A DNA stretch of 64,000 nt from Symbiodinium kawagutii (Eukaryota; Sar; Dinophyceae; Suessiales; Symbiodiniaceae). Location of the stretch: assembly GCA_009767595.1 (NCBI GenBank), contig VSDK01003885.1:69477-133476 (forward strand), in the 5' to 3' direction. Position 1 is the stretch's first letter. Each line of letters starts with the position of its first letter. A program made the translations under genes and the position numbers. This document shows, in pieces, positions 12,001 through 25,267 of the stretch. The notes beneath the pieces were generated by a model that saw only the letters and a program-made list of their open reading frames with translations, was not told the DNA's origin and did no database searches.

Positions 12001-15000
12001 CATCAGCATCGAGCAAGCAACAAGAGCCTACAACATATGGCTATGGGTCAATATGAATTAAGCAAACAAGACGTGGGTAGTAGTTCATAGGATTCTTGTG
12101 GTGGTCATTAACCAGCAATCAACCATCCAATTATATAATCATCAATCAACCATGAGTTATCATTAAGGATCAGTTTGTTTTCCAGCTTACTATATATACC
12201 GATATATACCTATGAATCCCCCTAAAAAGCTAACATACTAATCCTGGTCATAATCCCTGGGAGGCAGCATATTCAGCTAGTTTCGTAACTTGTTCAGTGG
12301 CAGGTTTTCTGGGGCATCCTCCACAGCTTCCAATGGCCCAGGTCCATGTACACCATTTTCCCGCATGGTGTCGCTTGGTGGACATGGTCACGCTTGGCGG
12401 CGTTGCTGTTGGGTCTGTCCTTGTCGCCATGGTGGTACCAACCATCCACCGGCCATTAGTAGGGAAACTCATCAGCGATAGGGAAACACCATGGACACAT
12501 CAGCTGCATGCTAGGCCCGTGCAAAACATACATTTTGACCCATATGCATATGAGTAGATGTACGTATGTGTATATGACATATACTTATTGTCATTTCCTC
12601 TTTTACTTACAGCCAATACCAGTGGTGTTATGTACAGCGACTATTACCACCGTTGGTATCACCAGCTTCTCCAGCAAATAGTCACCTCACATCAACCAAC
12701 AAGGACTCCTTCGAGCTGTGGTGATCAGTAGGCGCATAGCTGGTTAATGGAAATGGGAAATCCATGGTTCATCATGGTGAATCAACTCGATTTATGTTTA
12801 CCAATCGTCATGAATTCGGTATCTTCTCCAAATATGCCATGGGCCATGAATGGCTCTAGGTCCCCTGTACCCCAGGCCGTTCACGTCCCATGAATGATCA
12901 AACTAGTTGGGATATTCACCAACCCCTTTCTTGGATGGTTAAGTCTCATGAGAATCCCAAGCCTCTCACTGAGCTACTTATCAGCCAAGCTGCGCTTGGT
13001 GCGCTGAAGCAAGGCTCTCAATTTTTCATCATGGTGAGCGGTGGTGAAATTGGAGAATTAGAGCCAACAATGATAGTAACCAGAATAACACATCATAACA
13101 ATTGTACGGAATAGTAACCATGATGATAGCCACAACTGAGAACAGCATGTTACCAATAAGTATTATTGATAGTGGGGAATAGTAACAATACGGGCAAACC
13201 CCCCAGTTTGCCCGCGCCTCCGTCGTCAGCGTCTTGGAACGTCAATAAACACTGGTTTTTACGGGACAAAATGCACATGTGTGACATGAAGCGTATCTTG
13301 ACGGCGCGCGCAGGTCCTTGACCTGTGTTTTGCTTGCATTCTGGAGACATACAACCCTAAAACCCTAAAACCCTAAAACCATAAGCCCTAAAACCCTAAA
13401 CCATAAACCCTAAAAAACTAAACCGTAAAGCCAAAAACCTCAAAACCTTTGAGAAAAACGACAAAACCTTGAAACCATAAACCCTAAAATCCTAAAACCA
13501 TAAACCCTAAAACCCTAAAACCCTAAAACTATAAACCATAAACTATTACGCGCAAACCCCCCAGTTCGCCCACAGGGCGAACTGGGGGGTTTGCGCGTAA
13601 CAATAGTACTTGGATCGTTGTCAAATGGCGAATAACGTCAAATAAGAAACCATTTGGAACTTGCAAATATCATGATTGATCATTGCAGCCAACTTTGACC
13701 AGGTGAATAATGACCAGGGAGAATCACCAACAAGAATCGCGAATACAGCAGCCATATCGGCGTATCGGCATATCCCCAGACTCGTTTTATGGGCACCACC
13801 AAACGATCGGAGGAAACCTACACATGTTCCACAACTTGGGTTTTTTGGGGCGCGATGGTTTACGTAGTTAGGGCGCTGGGTTCCTTGCGCTCGCTGCAGG
13901 TGAATCAAGACCTCGAACATCCAGAGCTGGCCTTTTGGGGTGGTGTGGCCGTCGGCACCATCTTCGTAAGCTTGCTGATTTGTTTGAAGTTGCTGGGTTT
14001 GTTTGGTGTTGTTGGGCGCTGAAGGGGGCTCAACAACTCCGTGAGTCATCAACCGTACCAGTGGGCAAACAGGACCAGCAACCACTAAGCATTATGATTC
14101 TAGACCTCCATTCAATAGGAAGTTAAGCAGTTAGCCGTCAGCTGACCAGTCACCACTACATGAAGGATGTCGTTGAGCCGATGACGAAGTCCCCCCAAAC
14201 CAAGCGGCAGCCAGAGACAGGATCTGGGATTCCGATCCCAAGGTCATAGGCCATTGTCAATCATTATTCACAGTTTATCAACCCGATGAACCAATAATAT
14301 CCAATAATGATAACTAGTTCTGATCCATAGTTTATCAACTCTGATTGGCATTAATGGACAACAATGGGCCAATTAGTCATTAGTAGACTGACAACTATTA
14401 GCAAGCTTTGTCTATTGCCAACCAGCGTTGCCATGATCAACAAGATATAGACATTTGGATCATTGTATTCGACCATTGTCGACAACATCATTTGGCCTTT
14501 TTTGATATAGATGCTTATGTCACCATCATTCGCATGTAACCAGACCGTCAATACTTTATCATGAAGCAACAAGTGATCATGACCATCCTGATCGCCCCTA
14601 GCTACTACGAACGGTTAGCAACCATCACTATCGTACGATCAAGCATGTTACAAACCATTTTTGACCTCTGATGCTTTCAACATGCTTTTAGAATACTCTT
14701 TTAGTGTTTTGCCGTTGCAGTCAAACCACTGTAGTTTGGTGGTTTGGCATTTTTGGTTTTCTGTTCCGACTTGAGTTTATCACATCTGTACACAATTGAG
14801 ATGGGATGTCATGGCCAAGCATGGCTTGTTTCTGCAAAGAGAAGACACTATTTTGGAGTAACATTGCTTTATGCACCAATATTGTTCAGGATTAACCTTT
14901 TTCAGCAAGTATCAAGCATGATTGGCAATCGTTCTCATTTCAAAACAATTATTGAATAGTTCATCACAAAATGAAGCATGCATCCAATACCTCCATCAAA

Positions 15001-17783
15001 TGCTTGCTTCAACCCTTCATTTTCACTTCCTCGAACGTTTTCCTCGGAGAAAAGTCGCGAAGAGTCAGGTTTTTGGGGATCCAATGCTTGCCTTGACCCT
15101 GGGAGATCCATCTCCTGGGAGATCGGCAGTCGGAGCCGTCGACCTCGAGGTTTTCCATCTCCCTGCAGATGTTCGCGCTGTCGAACTTCGCGGGAACCTG
15201 GATGCAGTTCTTGGATGAATCCAAAGAGGCGAACATCGTCCCCCCGTGGTTCCCCAACTATTCCATTGGGACCCTTGGCTGGCTGGGGCGGACCCTGGAA
15301 GGGGGCTGAGGCCACTCGAGCTGTAGGAGTTGAGCTGTGAATCACAGCTGATGATTTCGAAAAATGCCGCGGGTTTAGCAAATATTCAGGTTTTTAGATA
15401 TGTGAAAAAGCTGAATGATTCTTCTATGAGTTGTGTGGTGACAAGGCTGTTGTAACTGGGATGTTGCCATGAGATGATTCGATCACGAAACGCAGCTAGC
15501 TGATGGGCAACTGTTGTAGCTGTGGCTTCGACACTGCTCCAACGCATGAAGTCTAAGTTAAAGTCTGTATGTATATAGTCATTAGATGAAATAGCGATAT
15601 CAGTATCTATATTTAGATATACACAAAAGTCATGTATGTACATTACATATTCATGTGTTTATAAAGATATCAATATGTATGCTTAAACATATATTCCTCA
15701 TTAAACATGTACACATATGTGTGTATACACATGTTTACATGTGTATGCATATGTCTAGTGTATATATTTGTACGTACATCCCTTGTTTCTGTTTCCTGGG
15801 TGTATTCTCCAGGAATACGGGAAACTTCACATTTCACACATTGAGTATGTTCTTATATACACGAGTATGCAGGTCTACCTTACGCACACATCCACATTTG
15901 CATGTATAAGGATGTGAATGCAGACATACACATTCATCCCCTGTTTGTGTAGGTACATTCCCTTTTAGATATTTCTATATGCTTCCCGAGAGATACCATG
16001 GGTAAACACACGTATGGTGGTTTCTTAAACTAGGGGTACCCCTAAATCATCCTTTATGTTAACCATTTATAGTAGTAAATCAGCCATTTTGGGGGCCCCA
16101 TATTTTTAAGAAGCCACCATATATGATATACTTGCACAGTATCAATAGAACATATACACACTCTCCCCCTATATACTGATTCCCTTATATATGCATTTTC
16201 CCGTATAGATTCATTCCCCTATGGATTCTAGATAAACACATGTATGTGTTTGCACAGTATCCCAACTGTTTGGTTATTCATCTCTCTACTCATCTCCAAT
16301 CGATGCAAAGGAAGGACGTCCTGACTCAAAGCTTTGTATGTGCCTTGGCTGAGGGTTTTGCCCGTGGTGCTTCATTGAGGGCTTCTGAACCCTCAAGAAC
16401 CAGCATCAACATGCATCATAAATAGTACAGGTGACCATCATAGTCAACAATAAGAAATATCAATTATCAATCATCAGGACCATGACAGGCCTTAAACCTC
16501 ATTGATCCCACCATTGTTTGAAGGTTGGTGGCCATGGCTTGGTGGCACCTGTTTCTGGGTAACTCACGAGGTTGGGTTTGTGCTGATCATTGGGGGCAGG
16601 TCGCTGACCCCGGGCAGCTCGAAAATGACCAGCTCCTTTGCTTGGGAATCCCAGTTCCTTTCTTTTTGTAACAGGATTCTTTGTAAAAAAAAATGGTATT
16701 CTTGGGATTCTTTGCTAGGATATTTCTTAGTAAAACTGGGATTCTTGGATAAATCCTAAATTCCCATGCTTGAAAACAATACAAATGGCTGCTTATGGGT
16801 TCTGTGCAATGCATTCATTCAACATGAAAGCTGAACAACTCCTGGGAAACTGACATGGAGTCCAAAGACCACCATTTTTAGTAGGAGGTAACAGCCATAA
16901 ATGAATCAATCATTATAATGGATAATACCTATTAAATGGGTATAATTCACCATTAACCATGGATTTTCCACTTCTAGCTGTTTACCAGAGGGCAATTCAC
17001 TGATTCACTGGGTGTTTGCGCTGCGCTCCGAGCAGGGAGGCTTGCTGTAACCTGTCATGGGAAAGAACATTTGCTGAGCAGTAGATCCGCCGTTGTTCGC
17101 ATATCACCTGTGGATATTGTTTTCTGTGGAATCCACCAGCATCAGTCATTCAAAGAAATATTGGGTTAAATCCAAATTCCACATGATAGGTTCACCATCA
17201 TAAGCAGTCATTGTTGGTTTTTCACTATATATATATATATATTACCACATTCATTTTATTTGGTACATTTATCAATTAGTCAGCGTACGTAGTTGGAAGT
17301 AACTCTTGGTTTATCGAGAAATCAGCATTGAAAGGTTGACGGACAAGTCTCTATTCCACAACCCATGCGACCAATCAATTCGCATCACGTATAGTCAAAC
17401 AGTTTTGAGGTTCCAAACTATTTCTTTGCTAACCATAAAACTGGCGTATTGTACTCATTGGTTTAACCAGCCACTAGGGCAGTTACTCACCACAGGTACT
17501 CGCCACAGTTGCTAACCACTTCCCAGCTGTGGGCTGATCCTCCCCCGGTGGCACCGCCGTCAGGCACCGGCATCGGCATGCTGGCCGTCATGCTGGCGTC
17601 GCTGCTGCCCTATCCGCGCTGGTCCTTGACCTTCGTTACGGAGAACCAGCTGCATGCGAACGTGCAGATGGTGAGGGTCATGCGCACGGTGGCGCGGTGA
17701 AGGGCACGGCGGTGACGCGGGGGGTGGGAGCGATGTTGGATGGTGCTGATGATGTGGATCAGCAGAAGTAGTAGATAACTAGC

Positions 17784-17832
<49 letters not shown>

Positions 17833-20800
17833 GGCACTCTCATCATTGATGGTGCTGGATGCCTGACTAGTTTTCTGGTTGACTCTTGCAGGGTTGTACT
17901 ATGTGGTCAATAAGGGCTGAAGATGCTTGTGATATTTGCAAGCCGCGTTTGTGCACTCTCTCCCAGCAAATCACAGCCGAACAACAGATAAGGGGGGATA
18001 ATCAAAGGTAGTGAAGATCAGGAAATAAGCGTGACCAATGCTGATGGTGAGATATTAGGCTATCACAAAGCGGCACCTAGTAGTGATGATTACCATCAAA
18101 TCACAAGCCATCAACCACTTAGTATCAACCAGGAACCTTTATTCATTCTGTGAACTATCATTGACGCTACTGGCAGGCACAAACAACAGAGAAACACCCC
18201 TCACTGGCCACCCCAACAGATGCGTGTTCCAGCTCAACCAACCAGTGGCTTCCCATTGGCGGCCTCACCTCCGTGGTTTCTTTTTCATGATCTCTGAATC
18301 TATGAGGCCATGGGTCAAGCAGTTGACCCACAAATGATAGGGATAATAACCAACAAAACTATAGGAAAAACAATGGTTAACAAAGGGGAACCAGGGGGAC
18401 TAAGGGTTTTGACCCATAGCCATGAGTATTTGCCATTGGAAATCGTAATGACAGCAATATTCGACATATTCGACCCTATGAATCAATCATCCAGGTCAGC
18501 AATCAATGCTAGCATTGTTCATCGGAATGATCATGGCTGCCCAGCAGCGTTTCCAACTCGAGGGTGGCAATTTTCAACGCAGTGTGGGCTCAGGTGGTGG
18601 ACTACTACTCCATGGACAAGCCCAACAAGTACATCAAGGATCAAGTGATTCGCAGGTGGGTGGCACCAAGCATGATCAACCCCGGGCAAGAGCCAAAGTC
18701 CCTAGCCGTGATCAACCCCTAGTCATAGCTGGAAAACCATCAAGCTGCATAGGGCAGAGGCAAATGTCTATATGTGGCCAATGACAACAACAAGCAACAA
18801 GCAACAAGCAGCAACAACAACAACAACAACAGCAACAACAGATCATGATGATTAATGCATCCCACTGCTCTGGGTGATGCAACATGTCACCTAGTATGGG
18901 CCAAAGCCAAAATATGAAATGGATAGTCCAAACCTGCCAACTTGTGAAGTCTGTTCAGCTGTTGGGATGTGAAAGGGGTACTGTACGGCTGACTTGGCCA
19001 GCTGCTCAAACGAATACAACAGCATTCAACCAATGAAAGTTCTGAGAACTGGAGAGCTGACACTGGATCATCCAGACAACCCTGGATCAGTACCCCGGAT
19101 GAATACAACAATTTCAGGTTCCTAATTCATCATCAGATCCATCAGAAAGTTCTGGCAATGACGATTTCGCAAGTCCTACAAGTGTGGTATCAATGACAAG
19201 CAGGACCTTAACACAACCTCACAGACCAAACCCATTCTGGAGTTCCTTAGCCTTCAGGCAAACTAACCTGGTTGTGCAGTTAATCTACCATAGAAATAGC
19301 TGGTTCTCCACAGTTTTACTATTTTCAATGGGGATTTTCCCAATAATTAAAAGAGAGATTTCCGGGATTTTCCTATGAAAAATGCGGATGTCCCGATCAA
19401 AAACAGTGATTTCCCTTTTGCAAATAGGGATGATTTCCACTGAAAACGGTTCCATTGGACTTCCACGGGTGAGTTCGCCCCCATTTGAGCCGCCCAAAAT
19501 GGAGCTTTGAGGCTGGGTCAACTGAAAGGCTTGACCCACGAGAACAAGCCTCTGCTGGCTGCGGCCTGGTGGGAATGCTATGGCTTTGGCTTTTCACAGG
19601 TGCCAGTGAACGTGGTGCCGGTGGTGACCCTGTTGGTGCTTGTGGTGGTCCACCCCGTTGAAGCTGTAGGGAGGTTGAAGCTTCCATGGGTTTGTTGAGC
19701 TAAGCTCATGGGGAAGGGAAGGCGTTGCTATTTTTTCATTGAGGTTTCCAGACTTCACCAAGCTCTGACAGGGCTTCTCAGAGGTGGTAAGTTCGGTGCG
19801 CCTGGTGATTCGGCATGTTGGAGCCTGCCATATTTGACGGCAGGCTGCCCTAGTTTTGGATGGCCCAATTTCCCCATTGTGGGCAAAACCAGGCATTTTA
19901 AGGTACTCAATGGCTTTGCACAGCCCCAAAGCTTGCTTGGAAGTATATGCGCAGTACATACTCACAAACACACATCATACTTTGCTTGGCACACACACAC
20001 ACACACGCACACACACACACGTTACACGAATGCACGTAGGCATACATAGATTCATGCATATAGCTGAGAAAGCAGGCAGGCAGGTAGAGACAAAGACGGA
20101 GACACAGACAGAGGCAGAGACAGACAGACCCGCGGTACGTGACTGATCAAGTACCTGACATGTCATTGGCATCCGCGCAATGATAGTTGTTATATACTGT
20201 AAGGGGAAATCTGACCTAGCTATTCTGTCTATTCTATCAGGATATCAATCATATCAAAACCATAATGAGCCCGCTAATAAGGATGATCAACCATCACCAA
20301 ACGCACTTGTCCACCGAATAACGGTTCTCAAGCATTATCAGCCACTGTTCACCATTATCAATTATCAAACGTGATCAAAACAAAATATAAACCATGATCA
20401 AACACTGTTATCAACCATTACTATCAGGCATTAGTATCAACCACGATTATCAACCATCATCAATCACTGATCATCAATGTTCCTCAACCTTTACTGGATG
20501 GCCCCACTAACTTAGGTTTTTGTTGTGTTTTTGGGATATGATTGATTTACCATTAATAACCACTAAAAAAACACATTTTTAGCAAGGGATCTAGTTCAGC
20601 CACCAAGTTTAGTATCAGCCAGTGAATTTTGAGAGGAAGGGACATCACCTGCTCATGGCTGTGTCGCAGGTGAAGCGACGCGTGCTGGCACAAATGGACA
20701 ACGTCACATCCAGTGCCCCGTTGCATCCGGGGTCGCTCCCCGGTGACCCAACAAAATGGGGAAAAGTATATGGGGACCTCTACCAACTAACCAACTGGCA

Positions 20801-23800
20801 ATGAATGATACATAGTTGCTGCGAATGGTTCACAATAATGATTAATTCTGGTGGATCATGCTGGTTTTCAGTGGTTTGAGGCTGGTTGATGGTTGATCAA
20901 AGGATTGAATCGTTGATGGCAGGGGTGTTAGGACGGTGGCTACCACCTCATCAAGAATTCCCAGGTGTTGTGGTACATAGGGAAGCTACACATCCTATAG
21001 TTCTTTTCCCTATTAATTCCAGGGTATTATCCCCAATCATAAAATCATTCTGATCCCCTATAAAACCATTGAACCCGCAACAGGTTCACCCCCGGTTGTT
21101 GATATACAGCCATGTTTGTCGCCAGAAGTGACCGGGCTTTGAAGCAGAACCAGGTCTTGGGCCCGGAACTGGGGGCTGCAAGGAGAAGATGCTGATACTT
21201 TCAACCAGTTCTGTGATACCCCCGGTTGATGCATTGAGCAAACATGGTGGTTCAATGGTGGTTGGATGATGGTTGGATGATTCAACCAGAAGGAGGTATA
21301 CCAGGTATTCGCATCGCAAGTTCAACACGCGACCTGAAAGACACCTGGCTTGGGGCCGCACTGAACCACAACTGCTGTCATTCGGTCCTGACATCCCTGG
21401 TTGCCAGCAATGTGCAAGGTTGCCACGGAGTAATCTGCGGGAATCTGGCATGTTGTGACTCAGGGATGGCTCGGGCTGACAACAGAGCATCGTTTACCAA
21501 GGATCGTTGACGTATGTATAGATATGGTCTACAGGGCCAGGAAGTTTCGGGTTTCTATGTTTGTCGCTCCAGGATTTAGAGTTGACACCAAGTGATCGTG
21601 AATTCCAAGTAAAACCATCCTGGATTGGATAGAACCAGGCGGTTTCATATTTAGATCATTTGCGTATTGAGGATGGGCCAACTTGATGTTCTATCTACTC
21701 CAGGACGGATTTCTTGGCCCGATGCACATTGGCAAATCAGCTCGAGGATGTGGTATGAGTGCCAGCTCCATTTCAGATGAGCAAAGTAGACATCCGGATG
21801 TACACAAGCTAAATGATTGTAGCCAATTTTGTTGGTTTCCATACAACTGGACGTGCATCACATGGCAACTGGTTGAGCTACGTACCAAACATGGAGTTTG
21901 CAAACATCGTTATATCCACATACGTAGCTAGGTTATATCAACATAAAAAATAAACACAATCACGGTCATAAACATGGTTATAATATAATGACTAGTTGAA
22001 CAGTTTTGATTGTGGTGTACCCCCTATTGATGGTAGGGACGGCGACGATGATTCTGAGCCTGAGCAACTTCTGAAGTGTTGTCTACTGGCTTCGTCCGTA
22101 GCCACCGTGGTGGTACCTCCCAATCATCCCTCCCGATGGTCATTTTAATTAGGAAGCCACCAATTGTAGGTGTACGGCATTTGTGGACAAATTCAGACTT
22201 CATATCCCTTCCGAGGGATTTCTGAAGGTTGAGTTTGCCTCCAACCATGGTGCTCTCTCCCTAGACTATGCCAGTCAAAGCTGAAACCAATTGAAACAAA
22301 ACTGCTTTCCCATCCAGAACAGGGATATCATTCAACTACTCAAACCACCGTTTTTCCAGAAAGTTCATGACTCAGACCTAATTTACGGATTCGAGTCCTT
22401 ATCACCTACGTGTTCAGGTGTAAAGCAAATATACATCTCGTGATCCTGAAGGGTTTTGAGGGTGGTGTCTGCGAGGTATTTTTGACATCATCTGGAATGC
22501 TTGGCAAGAAACTGTGGCAGACCCTTGTCAGGATGTGGCGGGTGAAACCTCAGAAGTTTGCTGCAGCTTTTTACGAAGGTATTTGGTGCAAGTTTGGGTG
22601 GGTGACAACAACTATGGTATCTGTGGTAGATCGCTACTTATAGTCATTATTCTTTGGTTTGGCTGCTCAGGGAAAACCAACGGGGTGTTTTGGTTTCTCT
22701 CAACTGGTGTTCGGGTGGAAATGAATCAAACATTTTCTGATGTACTTGAGCAATGTTCTCTTCGAATCACAAACATAACTGTCCTGGAAAACCACTGTGG
22801 ATCAAGATTGGAAATCCGGCAACAAACACAGTTCTGCGCAGCCAAACCAAAATATGCACATTTGTCTTTTACCAAAGTCATTGTTGTCCTTTTCATGATT
22901 GGTTGCGTTCTGAAACATGAGGCACGTCGTTCAAGCATAGCATTTGCTTCAGGGGTGATGCTGTTTTGTGTATCCTCCTCGTCGATGGGAATCCTTTCCA
23001 AACAACGATCTCGCTGGTGTTTCGATTCAATTAATTCAGTTGCTTCTTGTTGCTCTTATATGAAGGCAAAACTATGCAAATCCACATTTATAGCTGTGAT
23101 TTTCTATGATTCTCTATGCTGAATAGTAGGTAATTGGCAATGGAACAACCAACCAGAAGAATCGCTGCTTGTTGGTTCAACATCCCAACTCGGTGGGTTG
23201 GGTAAAACCACCAACCGCTTAGGCTTTCAAAGATCTCCCCCCGGGTGTTTAACGGGTCGCCGGTTGGCACCTGCACGGGTCCCGAGGAAGACTTTGGAGA
23301 CAAGGACGGACACCTCATTCGTCACGCGGCAAGCCATGACCCAGTTGAGCCACCGAGGACCAAGCACGTGAGACTCCGTTGAAGCGATGCAAAATCGCCA
23401 CCGATGGAAATATTAGCAGCATCGAACATATGAATGTTGCCTCACCACCGAATCATAGATCTATGTTTATGGATACTTCTGAATATACTTACAATATATA
23501 AATATATATACATATACATATATATATATATATACAGGTATACATAAGATACCTATCTACAAACATGCATGATATGCTTATGATCTATAAACATCGCCGA
23601 ACATCCCCTGACACTGGAACACACAACATGTGTCCACCAAGCTTGGGAACCAGCCACAGCAGCTGGACACAGAGTGCCCCCGGGGGTAGCCATCAGTTGA
23701 TCTCAGTAGCTGGCAAAGCCTTGGACTCGATGAGGAGCTCAACTGTTGAGTGTCAGCCACCTAAGGGCCCAAGTTGGACCTTTATCAAATGTATTCACCA

Positions 23801-25227
23801 GGGTACGCAACTGAACGATGGCGAGTGTTCCAAAAGTGCGATGGAGGCTTCACAGGACCCTGATTTTCCAACCTCAACGATGTACAATTTGGTATGTGCA
23901 ATTGTACATTCACTTTTTGAGGTGTTCGACATGTTTTTCACTAATCGGGTTTAGACTTCTACCTCATACGTGGAAAATATGCATCATTAAGCGTGTATAG
24001 ATGTGTACTGGTATGTACTCGTATACATATGTATAGATGTATACATGCACGGATATTTATATTTGTACATATTTCTTCAAGAATTTACAAGTACAAGAAA
24101 ACATCAAAATGTATATATCTATGTGACATATACAACATATTTTAACGATGTTATATATGTGTCAAATATAGCCCTGCACACGCGGATGTAACAAATCCGC
24201 ATGGACGTATTCGGCTTGAGATTACAGATCTGCTGTCAGAGCGAGGTCAGATCAAACCCCACTTAGACACGCTCCTGAAGTCTATGGACGCCCGGTGAAT
24301 TTCGCCTTGCGTGTACCCGGTGGGTTTGTTGCCTGGTGGTTCTTTGGTTTGGTCGTTGACCCATGAATGTGAGTTCTTTCTTTGTTTGGTAGATTGGTAG
24401 ATTGGTAGATTGGTTGGGGTTCTTCTTTTGTCATCGGTGTTTTGGCGAGTCAAGAGCACCCAAGCTGCACCCATCACTTAGCGTTACGCAGAGATCATCA
24501 GCTGCAACTCGTATGCTACCTCGTATGCCAGAAGCGCTTTAGAGCACATCAACTCACAGTCTCAAGCCATAGTTTGGCAATCGAACTATGTAGCTGTTCA
24601 GTACATTGGCAATCTAACTATGTAGATGATGACATTCACTGGTGAGACTAAGTGGATGATCAAGGGATTCGTGGGAAGTTCTCTACGTGAACTCAGCTGC
24701 TCAGCGTTCGCGCTCCCACAAGCTGCGCCGAACTCAGCGGTATCGTGACGAACTTTTGGTGCTGCCAAATGTGTGTTAAGCCACGGGGGTTCCCCAAAGC
24801 CATGGTTGGTTTGTTCCTGAAATGATTGATGGATGATTTGGGAGGTCCCATAATTTTGAGAAACCATCAAATGGTTTGGGTTTTTGTGCTTTGGAATGGT
24901 TTGTTCTGAGAGTTCAGCCATTGTTGGTGGATCATGTTGACCCATTCGTGTCATATGGGTATGTTCTGTATACATCTTTGTCTTTATCTCTATCTCTATC
25001 TTTTTATCCATCTATCCATCTATCTGTCTATCCATCCATCCATCCACCCACCCATCCACCCATCCATCCATCCACCCACCCACCCACCCATCCACCCATC
25101 CATGCATCCATCCATCCATCCATCCATCCATCCATCCATCCATCCATCCATCCATCCATCCATCCATCCATCCATCCATCCCTCTATCTATCCATCTATC
25201 TATCGATCTATCTATCAATCTATCTAT

Positions 25228-25267
<40 letters not shown>

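Larger units (their letters stand above)
13176..13611. mobile_element. Inverted-repeat element with hairpin ends around telomere-like repeats
   Basis: The left end near 13191-13214 carries CGGGCAAACCCCCCAGTTTG. The right end carries the same core in both orientations (GCAAACCCCCCAGTTCGCCC and its complement). Between them lie about 130 bases of unique GC-rich sequence and the CCCTAAA-like block. The right end is a near-perfect cruciform. Size and ends suggest a non-autonomous element. Confidence 0.5.
17671..19599. other. Intron-like stretch with microsatellites and a family A element
   Basis: It holds a GTT run at 17783-17832, a family A copy at 18302-18426 and a CAA-rich run at 18783-18841. 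A clustered set of GGGATTTTCC-like words lies at 19320-19440. No coding piece is supported. Confidence 0.55.
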
